Shown piece by piece: positions 42,863 to 55,104 of a stretch of DNA of 64,000 nucleotides. Made by a program: the position numbers and the translations under genes. The notes beneath the pieces were generated by a model. That model had not been told where the DNA came from and ran no database searches. It worked only from the letters and a program-made list of their open reading frames with translations. Origin of the DNA: Tremella fuciformis (taxonomy: Eukaryota; Basidiomycota; Tremellomycetes; Tremellales; Tremellaceae); NCBI GenBank assembly GCA_032768795.1, contig CP136495.1, forward strand, positions 2,501-66,500. The letters run 5' to 3'. The first letter of the stretch is position 1, and each line of letters opens with the position of its first letter.

Positions 42863-44878
42863 CTACGCTCTCTGTCGGATGGTGAGGGCAGAAAGGGCCA
42901 GGAGTCTATAAGTCACGATGGTCGCGATCATATAGCCTGCCCAAGCACCGTACGAAGTCGAGGTGTACCCATATGCGGCGAGGACTTCGCTGCCAGGGAT
43001 TCTTCCGTCGGCCGCAGCGGGGTACATGCAGTATCCATCGGTCCCACATCCGAACGACGCGCTCTCGAACTCGTTGACCATGAGCGCACGAAAGACCCAA
43101 TTCTGGTAGTCGATCTTGGTCACCCAACTACGCCAAAAGACGTTGAGGGTAGTCTCCGGCACCAGAAAACCATTGGTGCACATCCAGAGCCCGTTGGCAA
43201 AGGCAACCACCGCCAAAGAGACGACAAAGTTGGGCAATGCCGATGCGACGAATACGACCAGAGATTCAGCGGCAAGGAGGTCGAGAACGAGGAAACCGAC
43301 AAAGCGGAAGAAGTGCGTAGCGTCTGGTGTGAAGCCAGCGAGCCAGTAGGCGACAACGGAGAACACAGTGACGATGAGGAAAAGATACGGCAGGCCAATC
43401 AAAAAGTTGGCGATCAGAAACGTTGTCGACCCGTAGAGGCCGTTTGCCCGCTCCTTGAAGAAGTTTGACTGATCTTCGATATATGCGGGGATATATGCGA
43501 CAGCCATGAAAGACAGGAATGCGCCAGAGAAGAACAGCGCAGTGATTCGAGGCATGATGTCGGTCTGGTTTTGTCCCAGTCGGAGCCAGCAGGTGCCCAT
43601 GAGAAAGGCGAGGCCTGGGCTGGTCAGCCAAGAATTGCCGACGTCTCACACGCACATGTGTACATCGCTACACGAATCCAGTACGCGACGATATCGCGAT
43701 AAGACTTGATGAATGAACGATGGAGCAGATGGACAGGCTGCATGAGTCGAATACTGCTTGCTTGCGAGTGGAGCTGAAGCTGACGGGATTCTTTTGGCGG
43801 TATCGATTCCATGGGCTCACGATCTGCCCACGCGGCAACCAAGGAAGCGAGCTGTTGTTGACCTTGTTCGCGATCCTTGTTGAAGTCGACGTTGACCAGC
43901 TCTAGCATCCACTCTGCCGGATTCATGAGGGTCGGCATTTGCATCCCAACCGACTCGAAGTATTGCGAGACGCTTGCCACCGGACCTCGATAGCACAAGT
44001 GCCCTCTAGCCATGAGGTAGACATCGTCAAACACGTTGAAGGTCCTCGTTGAAGGCTGGTGTATCGAGGCAATGACGATGAGCTGGCATCAGTCAAATGC
44101 ACAGATAGATTTGGCACGGACATACTTGATTCTCCTGGGCTACGGATTTCAGATAAGACATCACCTCATACGAGGCGACGCTATCGAGACCGCTCGTCGG
44201 TTCATCGAGGAAGAGGATTCTGGGAGACGTGATCAACTGGCTGGCGACCGAGGTTCTTCGCTTCTGTCCGCCGCTCAGCCCCTTCTGAATGGGCGTGCCG
44301 ATGATAACATCGGCTTGCTCCTTCAGACCAAAGCTACGCAAGAGGTGGTCGACGCGACGTTCCAGCTCATCTTTCGTGACCCGACTGGCACTCAGCTTCC
44401 TGTACACTCTGTCGTACGTACTGTTTCAATCCGAGCTTGGCCGCGAAAGCTAGCGTCTCCGAGGCAGTGATGCTGCCGATCAAGTGATCTTCCTGCTCGA
44501 CGTATGTGGACGTTTGACGTATCGATGCCAGATCTGCTCGTGTAGAGTTGATGTATATGTCTCCTGACACCTTGGCCCTCCGTGGAAGGCTTCGATGGGC
44601 GAGGACATTCAGCAACGTGGTCTTGCCAGAACCAGATGGGCCCATGATCGCAACCAGCTGGCCTGCGATGAGTCACTTCTGCAAGGGGAATTGTGGGGTC
44701 TTCGCCCACCTGCATGTACGGCGCCGCTGACATCGTTCAGTAGCAATCTATCCCCGTCCTTTCCTGGAATGCTTAGTCGGATGTTGGACCACGAGAACGA
44801 GTCGACTTGGTCGTTGAACAGCCCCAGAGATCCAGTATCTCCAGTCTCGGGATCATTAGGGCGGCGGGCGGTGGACAT
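42863..44878 (-). CDS. Half-size ABCG transporter (ABC-2 type)
   Basis: Multi-exon gene starting MSTARRPNDPE at 44878 and ending LTIRQRA at 42863, about 600 residues. The nucleotide-binding domain comes first: Walker A GPSGSGKTT, Q-loop region YVEQEDHL, signature LSGGQKRR, Walker B ILFLDEPTSGLD and the H-loop SIHQPS. The membrane domain follows with about six spans, including RITALFFSGAFLSFMAVAYIP and GLYGSTTFLIANFLIGLPYLF, and the typical NPAEWMLELV linker. One half only, so it should dimerise. ABCG half-transporters export hydrophobic compounds from the plasma membrane or endomembranes; here it could expel toxic pathway intermediates. Confidence 0.87.
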
Positions 44879-45150
44879 GTTGCCATCGTGGGCTGCGAAA
44901 AGGAGACAGCGCGACGCCCATCTTGTGTCTGCTTATAAGACATGCTGGGCGTCTGTGGCTGACTTTGACGGTGTATGTCAGACACCGTGTCGATGTGCAG
45001 TTGCTCAACTCTACCAACGGCGACGACGGGGTATGACCAAACACCGCGCCAAATAGGTTCCGCAGCATTCCTCGCTGTTCCTCCTTCTGGAGCTTACTCT
45101 TCTCTGATCGCCTTTCATGACCACGACACTTACGAGCCATACTGTGGAGC
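44879..45150. promoter_or_regulatory. Divergent promoter region of ABCG transporter and regulator
   Basis: 272 bp between the two start codons, suggesting the regulator may act on the pump gene. No operator was identified. Confidence 0.35.
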
Positions 45151-47064
45151 ATGGCACCAACTCCAAGGGAGGGACCAGTCAGGCAGGCTTGCCTGTCATG
45201 TCGCCGCCTGAAGGCCAAGTGTGACGGGGTGAAACCTGTCTGTGCAAAGGTCAGCGTTCCGAGCCATATATCGTCGATGATAAAGGCTCATAGGTAGTGC
45301 AATCGTCTCGGGAAGGAATGCATCTATACCAAGTCGATGAGAGGGGGCGCGAGGGTTCCCAAAAGCTGGTCGATACAGCACTTCTGGTTCTGAGCTTATC
45401 CGGAAGATGCTGTCCAAATCGGTCAGCTTCTGAATGCTCTTCAAGGCCTCGTCGAGTATCCCAACACGTTGTCTCGGCCGTCGTCTGGCCCTGACGAGTC
45501 AACGATTGCACAACACTCGACTGACATCGGTCTGCATGAAGTGTGCGTAGCTCAGGCGGGACGTTGCTTATCAAGCAGAGTAGCGGCCTACTACGAGCGT
45601 CTGCACACGACTTTCTTCCTCCTCCCGGATGAGAGGGCGGCGCAATCATACTTGGAAAGTCTCAACCCTCTCACCCCCCTCAAGCCAGCGATACAGGCCT
45701 TCATCATACTCTTACCCTCGGCTGTATCCCCAATTGACGACAAACGAAGCGCATCTGCCTATTTCGCCCGTCAAGCCAGTGACGCCATCGGGGAGGCGCT
45801 GGCAGCGGGAGCTCCGACACTTGACCTCGTCCAGGCCCTTTACTTGCTGAGCATCTGGGAGTGGGCAGAAGGGGGAAAGCCGTCCAAGAGCAGGACACTT
45901 GCCATCCAGGCTCTGCAGCTTGGCATGGAAATGGGTCTACATCAAATGGACTCACGGACAAAGCCTGCCCTGATCCAGACGACATGGTACAACGAGAGCG
46001 CTCGGCGGACGTGGTGGTCGTGTTTCGCCTTGCACACGTCCTTGTCGGTCCTTGCATCGACGTCCCCGATGATCGAGCTCAACGATCATCGCCTCCATAC
46101 GGCCTATCCCGCATGCGACTCGATGCCGGATGTCTGGAAAAACTATGTCGAGACGGTACATCGATGTGCAGTGATATCGGATCAGGTGGCCCAGCTGCAC
46201 TCGACGCAACAATGGTCGGTAGCTGATTTCGAAGCTTTGCTCCGGCGCCTGCGCCAGATGGACGAAGATACCCAGCATGTTCGATTTGCCATGTCTTCAA
46301 CCGCTTTACCTGACGAGGACGACCATATCGCCGCACATCTGGATTGTGTCGCTCGTCTCGGTCTTTCGACATCAATCATCCACCTACATCGTCAGCATGC
46401 TTTCAGTGATTTCGCTGTTTACTCCCGGGATACATGCGGCCTGCCGAAGGGTCCTGCGGTTCGGACAGATAGCCCAGTTGGTGATCCCCTCGGCCTGCTC
46501 GGAGGCAACGGACCAGATCCTCCCGAGCAGGATCTATTCGAAGGATTCATCAATCCGGACAAGCTCGACCTCGAGGGGCAGGGATCGTCCACTTTGCCTG
46601 CCGTTCTCGTTGATGACAAGGCTCAGATCGCGCTCCGTCATAATGAGCTTCAGATGCAAGCGTTTCCTCCGGTCGTCAGTATACAGCGTTGCGCGGCTGC
46701 GGGTACCGAAGTGGGAAAATGCCTGGACCGAATGCTCGAAAGGGGCCCACAGGGGACAGTCTTGTCGCCCATCTGCGCATGTGGCGTAGCCACTGCCGTC
46801 TACGCAGACATTCTTTTTGCGCTCTTCCTTTGCGTCGAAGCCCCAGCCAATGCCGACGAGACGCTACGTCAGAAGATCAGTGAAATCAGCTCGTTCCATC
46901 GTGTCCTGCAGGATGCGGGTTCGGTGTGGAGCACTGTCCGAGCCATGGCAGGTGAGCACATCACACCTGGACGCGAGACAACATTGATCTAGTCAGACGA
47001 CGTAAAGGGAGCGTTCGATGCCCTTCTCCAAATCGTCTCTTCAAGCCGCCCAGGGTTTGCTTGA
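45151..47064 (+). CDS. Zn2Cys6 fungal transcription factor
   Basis: Starts MAPTPREGPVRQ at 45151. The cluster reads ACLSC, LKAKC, PVCAKC, GKECIY, with intron 1 inside it (GTCAGC donor, acceptor GGTAG, phase 0). After RGGAR a second intron is needed to avoid an in-frame TGA; the best fit uses a weak GTTCCC donor and GGTCAG acceptor, resuming LLNALQGLVEYP. The fungal-specific domain has FFLLPDERAAQ, LVQALYLLSIWEWAEG and ARRTWWSCFALHTSLSV. A final intron (donor 46952, acceptor ending 46996) gives the helical tail DDVKGAFDALLQIVSSS and a stop at 47064. Intron 2 is the least certain part; a frameshift there would make it a pseudogene. Confidence 0.8.
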
Positions 47065-47436
47065 AGATAGTGATTTGGCCCTCCGTGTGGGACTGTTCAT
47101 ATGCTGTACCCTAGATTGCCCGCCATGGGCTCACTTGCCGAACCTCTATCTGCTTGATCGACATCACCGAGCCGCCCGTCCCGCCTATCCGCGCCCTACA
47201 CGCGGATGCGCCCGCCCGCGAACGCTTGGACATCCTGCCAGTGAACTGCTCTCGAATTTCTGTGTAGCCCCGACGTCAGGTATTCCCTAATCACATCTGC
47301 ATCGCTGGTGGGTATTAAACGACAATACCGACAGGCACGCCCCAGAACATCAGCGGTATGAGATGCTTCTTCCACCTTCCTGAGTCTCGCAACTTCGACC
47401 CTACTCCCTCTGTTCCCGGGCAAAGCTCGACACCAT
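47065..47436. other. Convergent intergenic region
   Basis: 372 bp between stop codons of the regulator and the MFS carrier. Nothing supported; open frames are by-products. Confidence 0.4.
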
Positions 47437-49338
47437 TCAAAGCAAGTAGCGATAAGTGGGTTCTGCAGGGTCAGCTTCACAATCATGCAGGCCGTAGACA
47501 ATCTCACCGATTTGGTATCGCTTAAGGAGTTGTTTGGTCCTCGTGCCCATGGCGGTCCCCTCCTCACGAAGGTCGTCCGCTTCGGCCTGGTCCAGTTTCT
47601 TGTTGAGCCACTTCAGCCTGAACCTGTGGATCGTCGCGAGGGACAACGAGATGCAGCACATGGCCAAGTTGTAGCCATTGGCACGTAAGAACCGGGGTCC
47701 ATCCTCAGCCGGGTAGAGATAGGACGACCAACTTTGACTCAGCTTTACAAGGAGGCGCGCACTCACATTGGGCTGATATTGACAAACACGAGCACAATGG
47801 CGTATGTGACCGCCTTCTTCAGTGGAGGGCCTGGGACAGATGTCTGCACCCAGGCAAGGCCTATCCCATAACTGGTTTGGACCTGCCCGTCAGGAAAAGT
47901 GTGGTCAGTGGGCAACACTCACTGTCAAAATCAGGAAGATGGCCAGGTACCGGGCGCCGATGTTGGTCGTCGTCATGGCGATGATGATCCCAACAGCTGT
48001 GACGACGGGTCCTACGCAGATATGACGCCATCTCTCTCCGGTCTTGTCTGCGTGCCAAGAGTTGGTGATGGAAACGAAAGCAACAAACGCATAGCTTGCT
48101 GTCAGCTTGTGGGAAGAGGGGAGGGACTCCAACGTACGGAGGTGCGGTCAGAAGGATCGAAACGATATGCTTGAAACCGAGCCCTGTTCAGTGAGACACA
48201 AGTCAGTCATGATCCGCTCGGCAGCTCACCCGCAACAATTGTCTGAGGATTAGCTGGTGCCGGTTGTACAACATGTCGCTTGCTCACCGGAAGGTAGAAG
48301 GCATAGCTTGACGCAGCAAGCACACTCATGCAAAGGAAGGCGAGGAGCCAGGTACTGGGGTCGGAAACAGCGGCCTTGAGAGCCTGACGGACCGTCATCT
48401 CATCTTCGACGGCGGCGGTGTGGGTGGAAACGTTCTGTTGGGCAAGGCGGTAGACCGCGAGCTTCTTCTCCTCTGGCGAGAGCCAGCGGGTAGTCTGCGG
48501 ATAGTCGGGAAGAACGAAAAGCGCTAGGATTGCGATGGGGATGTTGATGGCCCCTTCGATGATGAATAGCCACCGCCATGCAGGAAGTCCAGCCTTGCCC
48601 TCCATCCCGGAGACGATGCCGGCTGCCATGAGGCCACTGACGATGCCCGCGATGAAAGAGGCGATGAAGAGGATGCTGACCCGTTTGCCGAGCTCCTTTT
48701 TGGTGTAGAAGCAGGACATCTGAAAGGCCGCCGCGGCGAAGAAGGGTGCTTCGGTGATGGCGAGGAAGATCCGGGTCGCCATGGCCTGTCCAAACGAGTG
48801 CGTGGCACCTTGACAGCCGCTTACGATTGCCCATGCGCACATGCAGCCGGCCATGAGCAATGAGGGTCGTTTCGCTTTGGCGATGAGAATGTTTGACGGG
48901 ATGATGGTCGGTATATAAGCGGCATAGCTGCCGATGAGTTTCAAAATCTCAGTAGAGGTGTATGCACGAACAAGATCGCGATCAAAGTGGCGTATTGGGT
49001 GCTGTTCAACTTGAGGTCCTTCTTGAAGGACGTGACGGCCGCATAGGTGATGTTGCCACGATCAATCTGCACGTCAGCCCCGCTCAGGGATGATGTACCC
49101 GACTGACATAATTGAGCAAGTAAAGCGTCATGAGCATTGTCAAGAGTCGAAGGTCAATCTTTCGGACGAGCTTTCTCTCAAACTCGGGGTCGAGGTTGAG
49201 GGGCACATCAGGCAGGAGATCTTTGGCGATGGTAGCGACGACTTCGTCATGGTTACCGGTTGCCGCCGCATCCTCTACGAAAATGGCTCCGGCCTTCTCT
49301 TCGCCATGGTCAAGCTGGTCTTCGCGCGAGAGCGACAT
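47437..49338 (-). CDS. MFS transporter, allantoate permease (Dal5) type
   Basis: Starts MSLSREDQLDHG at 49338 and ends PTYRYLL at 47437, with at least five short introns. A long acidic N-terminus leads to span 1 (LLTMLMTLYLLNYVSR, then an exon with IDRGNI). Later segments include FLAITEAPFFAAAAFQMSCFYTKKELGKR, WRWLFIIEGAINIPIAI, LPDYPQTTRWLSPEE, and KTGERWRHICVGP. These match the anion:cation symporter branch (Dal5, Tna1, Seo1 types), not sugar porters. A plasma-membrane importer for a carboxylate or similar solute. It shares a 303-bp divergent region with the sorbitol-dehydrogenase-type gene, so its substrate may feed that enzyme. Confidence 0.87.
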
Positions 49339-49641
49339 AGTGTGTAGGCGGTACTGATTCCGGACTGGGGCATGTTGGACCCAAGAAGGTACAGAGAGGT
49401 ATAAGAGCAAGTCGAGACGGCCCCGGAGGCTGGGGCACAATGGGGTTTGCGGGGAGCAACCGCCGAAGTTGCCGCTTTCAACCGAACGAGTAAGGTTAGT
49501 TGCGGTCTTGTTCAATGCATCACCGAGCTTCCCGTTCTCCAGCCGAGATGCTGAGGGACCGTTCAAATCCGAAAGCTGCACAGGTTGATACAAGATGACG
49601 ACGGCTGGCAGCGTCAGTACTCCCTCTCAACAGCAATAGTC
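49339..49641. promoter_or_regulatory. Divergent promoter region of MFS carrier and polyol-type dehydrogenase
   Basis: 303 bp between start codons. No gene. Presumably a shared promoter. Confidence 0.4.
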
Positions 49642-51208
49642 ATGGCCGAGTTTCACAGTCTCGTCAAGGAGCAGCCGCAGTCGGTGGTAGACCTCAAGCT
49701 CGGGCCAAATCTTGGCGGCGTGCTTCATGGCAAGAGGGACGTCGCGGTACAGGAGACCCCACTACCGATCCTGCAGCCCGATGGGGTCCTCGTCCAAGTC
49801 ATGGCGACTGGTGAGCATAGGCGCTCGGACTCCCCTCGGACTAATGGTTCAGGCATATGCGGTAGTGATATGCACTCGTACCTCGAAGGCGGGATTGGAC
49901 CGTTTCGTCATAAGGAGCCGGTAGTCATGGGTCACGAGAGTGCTGGCCAAGTCATCGCCGTAGGCTCCATGGTCAAAACGCATAAAGTCGGGGACAGGGT
50001 CGCCAGTGAGTTGACCAGTGATCAGGGGGAGTTGATGCACTGATACCTGCAGTCGAGCCGGCTTTGCCGTGTCGCAGGTGTACTAGCTGTAAAAACGGCA
50101 AGCTGAATCTATGCCGAGGTACTTTAGACTCTTGGCGCTTGTCCGTTTATGGCTGAAACGACAGAGCTGAAATACTGCGGTGCTCCTGGAGGCATCGGGA
50201 CCATCTCAAGGTAAGGTGTGAGAGGCCTTTCCGCACACCGGCTTACAAGCAGATATTTCGCCCTGCCAGCTGACATGGCCCCACACTTGCCAGAGCACTT
50301 GACTTGGGAAGAGGCTGGATGCGTCCAGCCGCTGGCTGTACGTTGAACCTCACAGGCCGGACAGCCTAAGTTGACATCTCAGGTTAGTATCCAGATTGCC
50401 AAGCGCGCAGGACTCGGTCCACATGACACGGTGTTTATCCTGTGAGTCACCCAGTGGTGGTACGTGGCTAACGATTCACAGCGGGTGCGGACCGGTCGGT
50501 CTTCTGGCAGCAGCAGTAGCGGAAGCGTACTCGGCTAAGCTCATCGTCGGTGTCGACAACAACCCGGCTCGGGTGGCTTTCGCCAAGACATATGTCAGTC
50601 CTGTCACTGGAAAACCAATCTTCGACCACGTGTTCCTCAATCCTGGCTTGCCCGAGGTGCTGGAGACGAATGGAGCGCCTGCTGGCGACTATCATCCGAC
50701 GGAAGGAGATACAAAGTTCCAGTTGGCATTGAAGCAAGCTCTGCTATGGACAGGGCAGGCAGGCGTTGCGGATGAGGGAGGATTTGACAGAATCATCGAA
50801 GCGTCCGGAGCTGCAGAGTGCATGCTTCTCGGAGTGGCCGCCGCCCGGCCTGGAGGAACTTGTGAGTATCTAATCCCACCTGACGACTAGGGCTGAGCGG
50901 TCAGACACGGCTGTAGGTCTCACGCACCAAGTCACATATGACTTCCCGACGTTGATGATGACGATGAAGGATCTCGACGTGCGAGGTATGCTCAGCTGCA
51001 TTGCATCTTTCGCTTGTTGCTCATTGACTCAGGACTGGCGCGCTACACCGCCTCGTGTTTCCCTGCCGCAATCGACTTGCTTGCCCGCCGCGTGGTCGAT
51101 GTCAAGCAACTGATAACCTCGACTTTTCCCCTGGCTGACACGGCCGAGGCTTTCGAAACCGTGGCCCGAGGGAAGGATATCAAGGTCGTCATCATGAATT
51201 CGGCTTGA
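49642..51208 (+). CDS. Sorbitol/xylitol-dehydrogenase-type zinc enzyme
   Basis: Starts [11 protein letters not shown] at 49642 and ends VVIMNSA. About eight exons with introns of 40-50 nt. Catalytic zinc ligands: Cys in GICGSDMH and the His-Glu pair in GHESAGQV. Splicing across about 50008-50057 gives GDRVAIEPALPC, and the structural zinc loop follows as [15 protein letters not shown]. Then [31 protein letters not shown], and the cofactor motif [19 protein letters not shown] with an acidic VGVDNN. An insert of about 35 residues ([12 protein letters not shown] onward) lies after strand 3, as in some fungal polyol dehydrogenases. It would oxidise a polyol or sugar-acid hydroxyl with NAD. Confidence 0.86.
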
Positions 51209-51683
51209 AGGGAGAGTCTTATGTCACATTCCGTAGTTACCAGACGCACAAGTATGCAACCAACGATAGTTGTCATTGCTGCGAGACTGTGCCATCAATT
51301 CCTGCTCCCGAGCCGCTCTTCCTCGTTAGATTCGCGCTGCTATTGATAGGACTGTCAAAAAGTGCGAGCTGGTGGGGCAAAAGCCAGGCTCTGACGACGT
51401 CCGGGCTCCCACGGGGGCCCTGTCCAGGTCACGCGTGGGTCCTCAGACACATGCCGCCGTCTGCCGCGACTCGCTCGGCTGACTCATGCCGAATGAGTCA
51501 ACTCGGTCTTGGGCGCGAGTGTTCCGTGCCCACCGGCAGGATCGGCGTCGCGCGGTTATTGACGGACTTGATTGGTAATGCGCTTCGGAGTGGCCCTTTG
51601 ACAGTCGCGCATGATATACATTACGACTTGGCGGTAGGTGCTAAGGACCAGCACCCTTCTGTCTGAGCAGCCAACAATTCGCG
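51209..51683. other. Intergenic region, no gene seen
   Basis: 475 bp between the dehydrogenase and the aldolase, both plus strand. The frame 51205-51666 is open but has no features or splice support. Confidence 0.4.
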
Positions 51684-52704
51684 ATGAACTCGTCGATTCA
51701 CCTGCGGAATGCATTGTCGGCTGGCGAGCCCGGGATCGGCATGTGGATCACGTCCGTGGCCTTTCGGTCGGGAGCAACGCGCTGATGCTTCAGCATAGCA
51801 AAACCAGCTGTGGCCATTGGATGTCTGAGTTCTGGGGGCTACAACTTCGCCATCGTAGACGGCGAGCATGGTCTGATCTCAGATCCAGACTATTTCGGCG
51901 TAAGCGACCCGTTCAGCTGAAGGCTCGCTCAAAGTGTAGATGGCCTTCACTGTGGCGGCCTGCAATGCCAGCCCGATCATCCGCATTCCAATTGCAGCGG
52001 ACTGGACCATCAAGCGAGCTCTAGATGCAGGCGCACACGGGATCATGTCCCCCATGTGTCATACAGCAGCAAGTCCTTGCTTCCCTTCCTGTTTTCGCTC
52101 GCTGACCTAGAGGCGGACGCAAGGAACGTGGTGTCATGGAGTAAATACCCTCCAGTCGGCTCTAGAGGCTGCGGACCTATGTATTGCGCCCCGGCGTTTC
52201 GACTGCCCGTGATGGACTACATCTCGCAGGCCGATGCAAACCTCATCGTATGGGTGCAGATCGAAAGCTCCGAGGCGGTCGCCAATTCCTCTGAGATATC
52301 CGCAGTGGAAGGCGTCGATGCCCTGATCATTGGTAAGTGCAGCTCACCTACACGCCGCGTTGACTTATATGCAGGCCCATTCGATCTGTCCAAATCGATG
52401 AACGTCACCCTGTATGGGACCGAGTTCGAGGCGTCTGTCGACAAGGTGCTGAAGGCCGCCCATGCCGCCGGGAAAAAGGCCGGAATCGTCTGTCAGTGCT
52501 TCGTGAATACCCTGGACTATGCTGACAGTCCCAGGCATGGACGGGGCCGAGGGAAAGAGACGCCTAGCTCAAGGGTTCGACATTGTCACCATCAGCGGGG
52601 ATATCATGGCACTGTCGGCGGAACCCAAGCGGCAGCTTGCAGCTTGCGGCGTCGACGTTGTCGACGTCGCTGCCAAGGGACAAAAGAGCGTTTACGGATC
52701 ATAG
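51684..52704 (+). CDS. HpcH/HpaI-type aldolase (2-keto-3-deoxy-acid class II aldolase)
   Basis: Starts MNSSIHLRNAL at 51684. Six or more short exons restore one family sequence: GIGMWIT, then IAKPAVAIG, FAIVDGEHGLISD (metal-site region), IRIPIAADWTIKRALDAGAHGIMSPM, then KYPPVGSRGCGPMY, QIESSEAV and GVDALIIGPFDLS (metal-binding Glu and Asp area), and a C-terminal AQGFDIVTISGD. HpcH/HpaI enzymes cleave 2-keto-3-deoxy acids, or 4-hydroxy-2-oxoheptanedioate, to pyruvate plus an aldehyde. Fungal L-rhamnose pathways are reported to end with an aldolase of this class. Only 15 bp separate its stop from that of the convergent regulator. Exact borders of the last two introns are tentative. Confidence 0.85.
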
Positions 52705-52719
52705 CATTTGCATGTCAGA

Positions 52720-55104
52720 TCAGAATTGTCCCCATATGTTCGGGTCCAGCTCTACATTCAGGCCGAGATCCAATAGCCCGTTGTGTGATTCGTTCAAGAA
52801 TCGGTTGAGAAAGACAGTATTGGACTGGTCCAAAAAGTGGTCCAGCATATCAGGCTCCGTTCGCACGTCGAGCGATGGCGGCACGCCAGGCTCATCGCGA
52901 GACTATGCGGTTCAGTTCACATCGTATTCTGAAAGATCGACTCACTACCAGCTCATCTCGACTGTTCTGCTCCGATTTGGTCAGGCGTCCCAAAAATTGC
53001 TGCAATAACGACCCATACCTGGATGCCGAGTGTTCAGTATCGGGCGCAGCGGCCAACAAGGCATCTTTTGTCGCGATGACGAGATTGCGAGATCTGCATA
53101 TTGTCGGCTTCGACCATGACAAAGCGGCAGAAGACATACTGTGTTACTTCGTCGGGGATCATCAGTCCCGAATGAGCGGTTTTGAGGGCAAAGGTCCCAG
53201 CATAGGCGATATTGACGAAATAGCGAGATGGCAGGTTGGCCAGGATCCCCAGTTCCTTGAACTTGATGCAGAGCTGCATCGTTCTCGTAGCCGCTTCCAA
53301 GGCCTGGTGGATAAACCGGGCTTCCGGAAGTAAGGCTGCGGTTCGAATGACTCTCAGCTCCCCTGCTGGCGCATTCGTGCGGTTCAAGTGGGCTTGGAAC
53401 CCAAACGAGGTGATGAGCAGTAAAACAAACTGCACCGTGCAGTCGACGAGATACTCCCGGTGCGGCGTCTTCCACCTCCTCGCACCCCAATTCAGCTTGA
53501 AGTCGGCCAAGGATTGCAGGAATTGGTCGATGTACCGAGAGTACATTCCCTGCTCGAATAGCAACCTGGTCTGAGCTTTGGAAGGGTACAGGATGTCGTG
53601 GGCGTTTGTGGCGATGAGCGTGAGCTCGGTGAGAGCCTGTAAGAACGCGTTCACTTCTCCTTCGGTCGATGTCTCGGCGGCGTTCTGCATGGCCGAAGCT
53701 TGCGGGTTCATGTTGATGGAAATATTTGGACCCCGACCCCAACAAGCTCTGCCCGTGCGCAGGCCTACAGATCAGTCATGGCCTGATACCAAGTCTAGAT
53801 CTCACCAACGGTCCGGTCGTATTGCTGACACCATCTCCAAGCCAGTCTGGCCCTCTCAAGCTCTGGGGTCGATTCCATGCTGTTCTCAATCTGATCCACT
53901 GGGACAAGTGTCAGTCAAGAAGTTCCAGTTCAGCTGGGCGACTTACGTCCGAGACCATAAGCCGCTCTCACAGCAGTCACCGTCATTGACCAGAAGCGCC
54001 GGGTCTCCGCGCCGTGCAAGGTCGGTCCAGCGATCGAATCGTACAGCAATAGTCGTCTTCCAATCTCGGAGAGCTTGCGCTCCGCCCGTGGCAAGTATTC
54101 GGCAAGGATCAATAGGCCCTCGACCAAACCAAGCGTCGCCGGGATCCCTAGAAAAACGTAGTCGCGAAGTGCCTCTGAGAAGACCAACATGGACCGCTGA
54201 TGGATCTCGCGCATCCGAGCCGATGACGAGTGCCGCGAGCGAACGATGATCAAGATCACTACCAGCAGTGGCTCCTCCTGAGCCAGACTGACAATGTTCT
54301 CGTACGATTTGGGGATTTTGGACGTGTGGATGATGGGCTGTGATCCTATCAGCTCAAATTGCACGGACTGCGCAGCAGAATGCCTACGTGCAGCGGGTGA
54401 AGATGTTGGAAATAGCCTTCGACGATCTCCAACACATCGCGCTCGCTGAGTATCCCCATGGTGACGAGCGGGAAATCGCTCAACGAGTCAAGCGAAGTGC
54501 TCGTCGTTCCGGCCCTGAGACGCCCGAATTGAGGGACGGTGGTTATCCCGCGGATAAGATCAAGGGCATCCATCTCTCCGGTGAGTCCCGGGTCAGCCAC
54601 GGGAGGTGCTGCATGCCCGATCGAGCTGGGAGTATCAAGGACAAACGATGGCGGGTCACTCGTATCGGCCGGTACGATAGAAAGGGCCAGGTTGGAAGTG
54701 CTCGTATCTTGAGTAGCTTGCCATCCAGTTTCATCGATGTTGAAATCCATTGGGTTCCACTGAGTCTTGGGCAGAATCTTCGTGGCGAGGCCCGATGGAC
54801 TGGCTTTGGAGAGCTCGACAGACTGCCTGCCAGATTTGGAAACGCTGCCAAGTCGATGTCTCCCACGACGCCTTCCCTGCGCGACTTAGAAGTGGATCGG
54901 GAAGGCCTCCGTACACGTACCAGAGAGGTGAACTTGCATTCGCTTCTCTCACGCTGACAGCGCGAGCACGGCGGCTCCTTTGGTGCATCCACATCACCCA
55001 GGTTGCATTTCACCTTCCGCTCGCGGCAGTTGTCCTGCTCATGAGTTTGGGGGCATCTTTAAGAGCGTGCTCACACAAGCCCGAAAAGTCCGACTGTGCG
55101 ACAT
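52720..55104 (-). CDS. Zn2Cys6 fungal transcription factor
   Basis: Starts [10 protein letters not shown] at 55104. Exon 1 holds 10 codons (55104-55075). The first intron splits the cluster, which reads RACDNC, RKVKC, PCSRC, SECKF after splicing, giving C-x2-C-x6-C. Later parts: [61 protein letters not shown], then [17 protein letters not shown] and [15 protein letters not shown]. The final exon is acidic with [16 protein letters not shown] and ends NIWGQF at 52720, a likely activation segment. The gene lies between the aldolase (convergent) and cytochrome b2 (divergent) genes, so these are the obvious targets to test. Confidence 0.83.

Noticed and set aside
47018..47290. Plus-strand frame after the 45-kb regulator
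   Set aside because: It overlaps the regulator's last exon in another frame; the remainder is without features.
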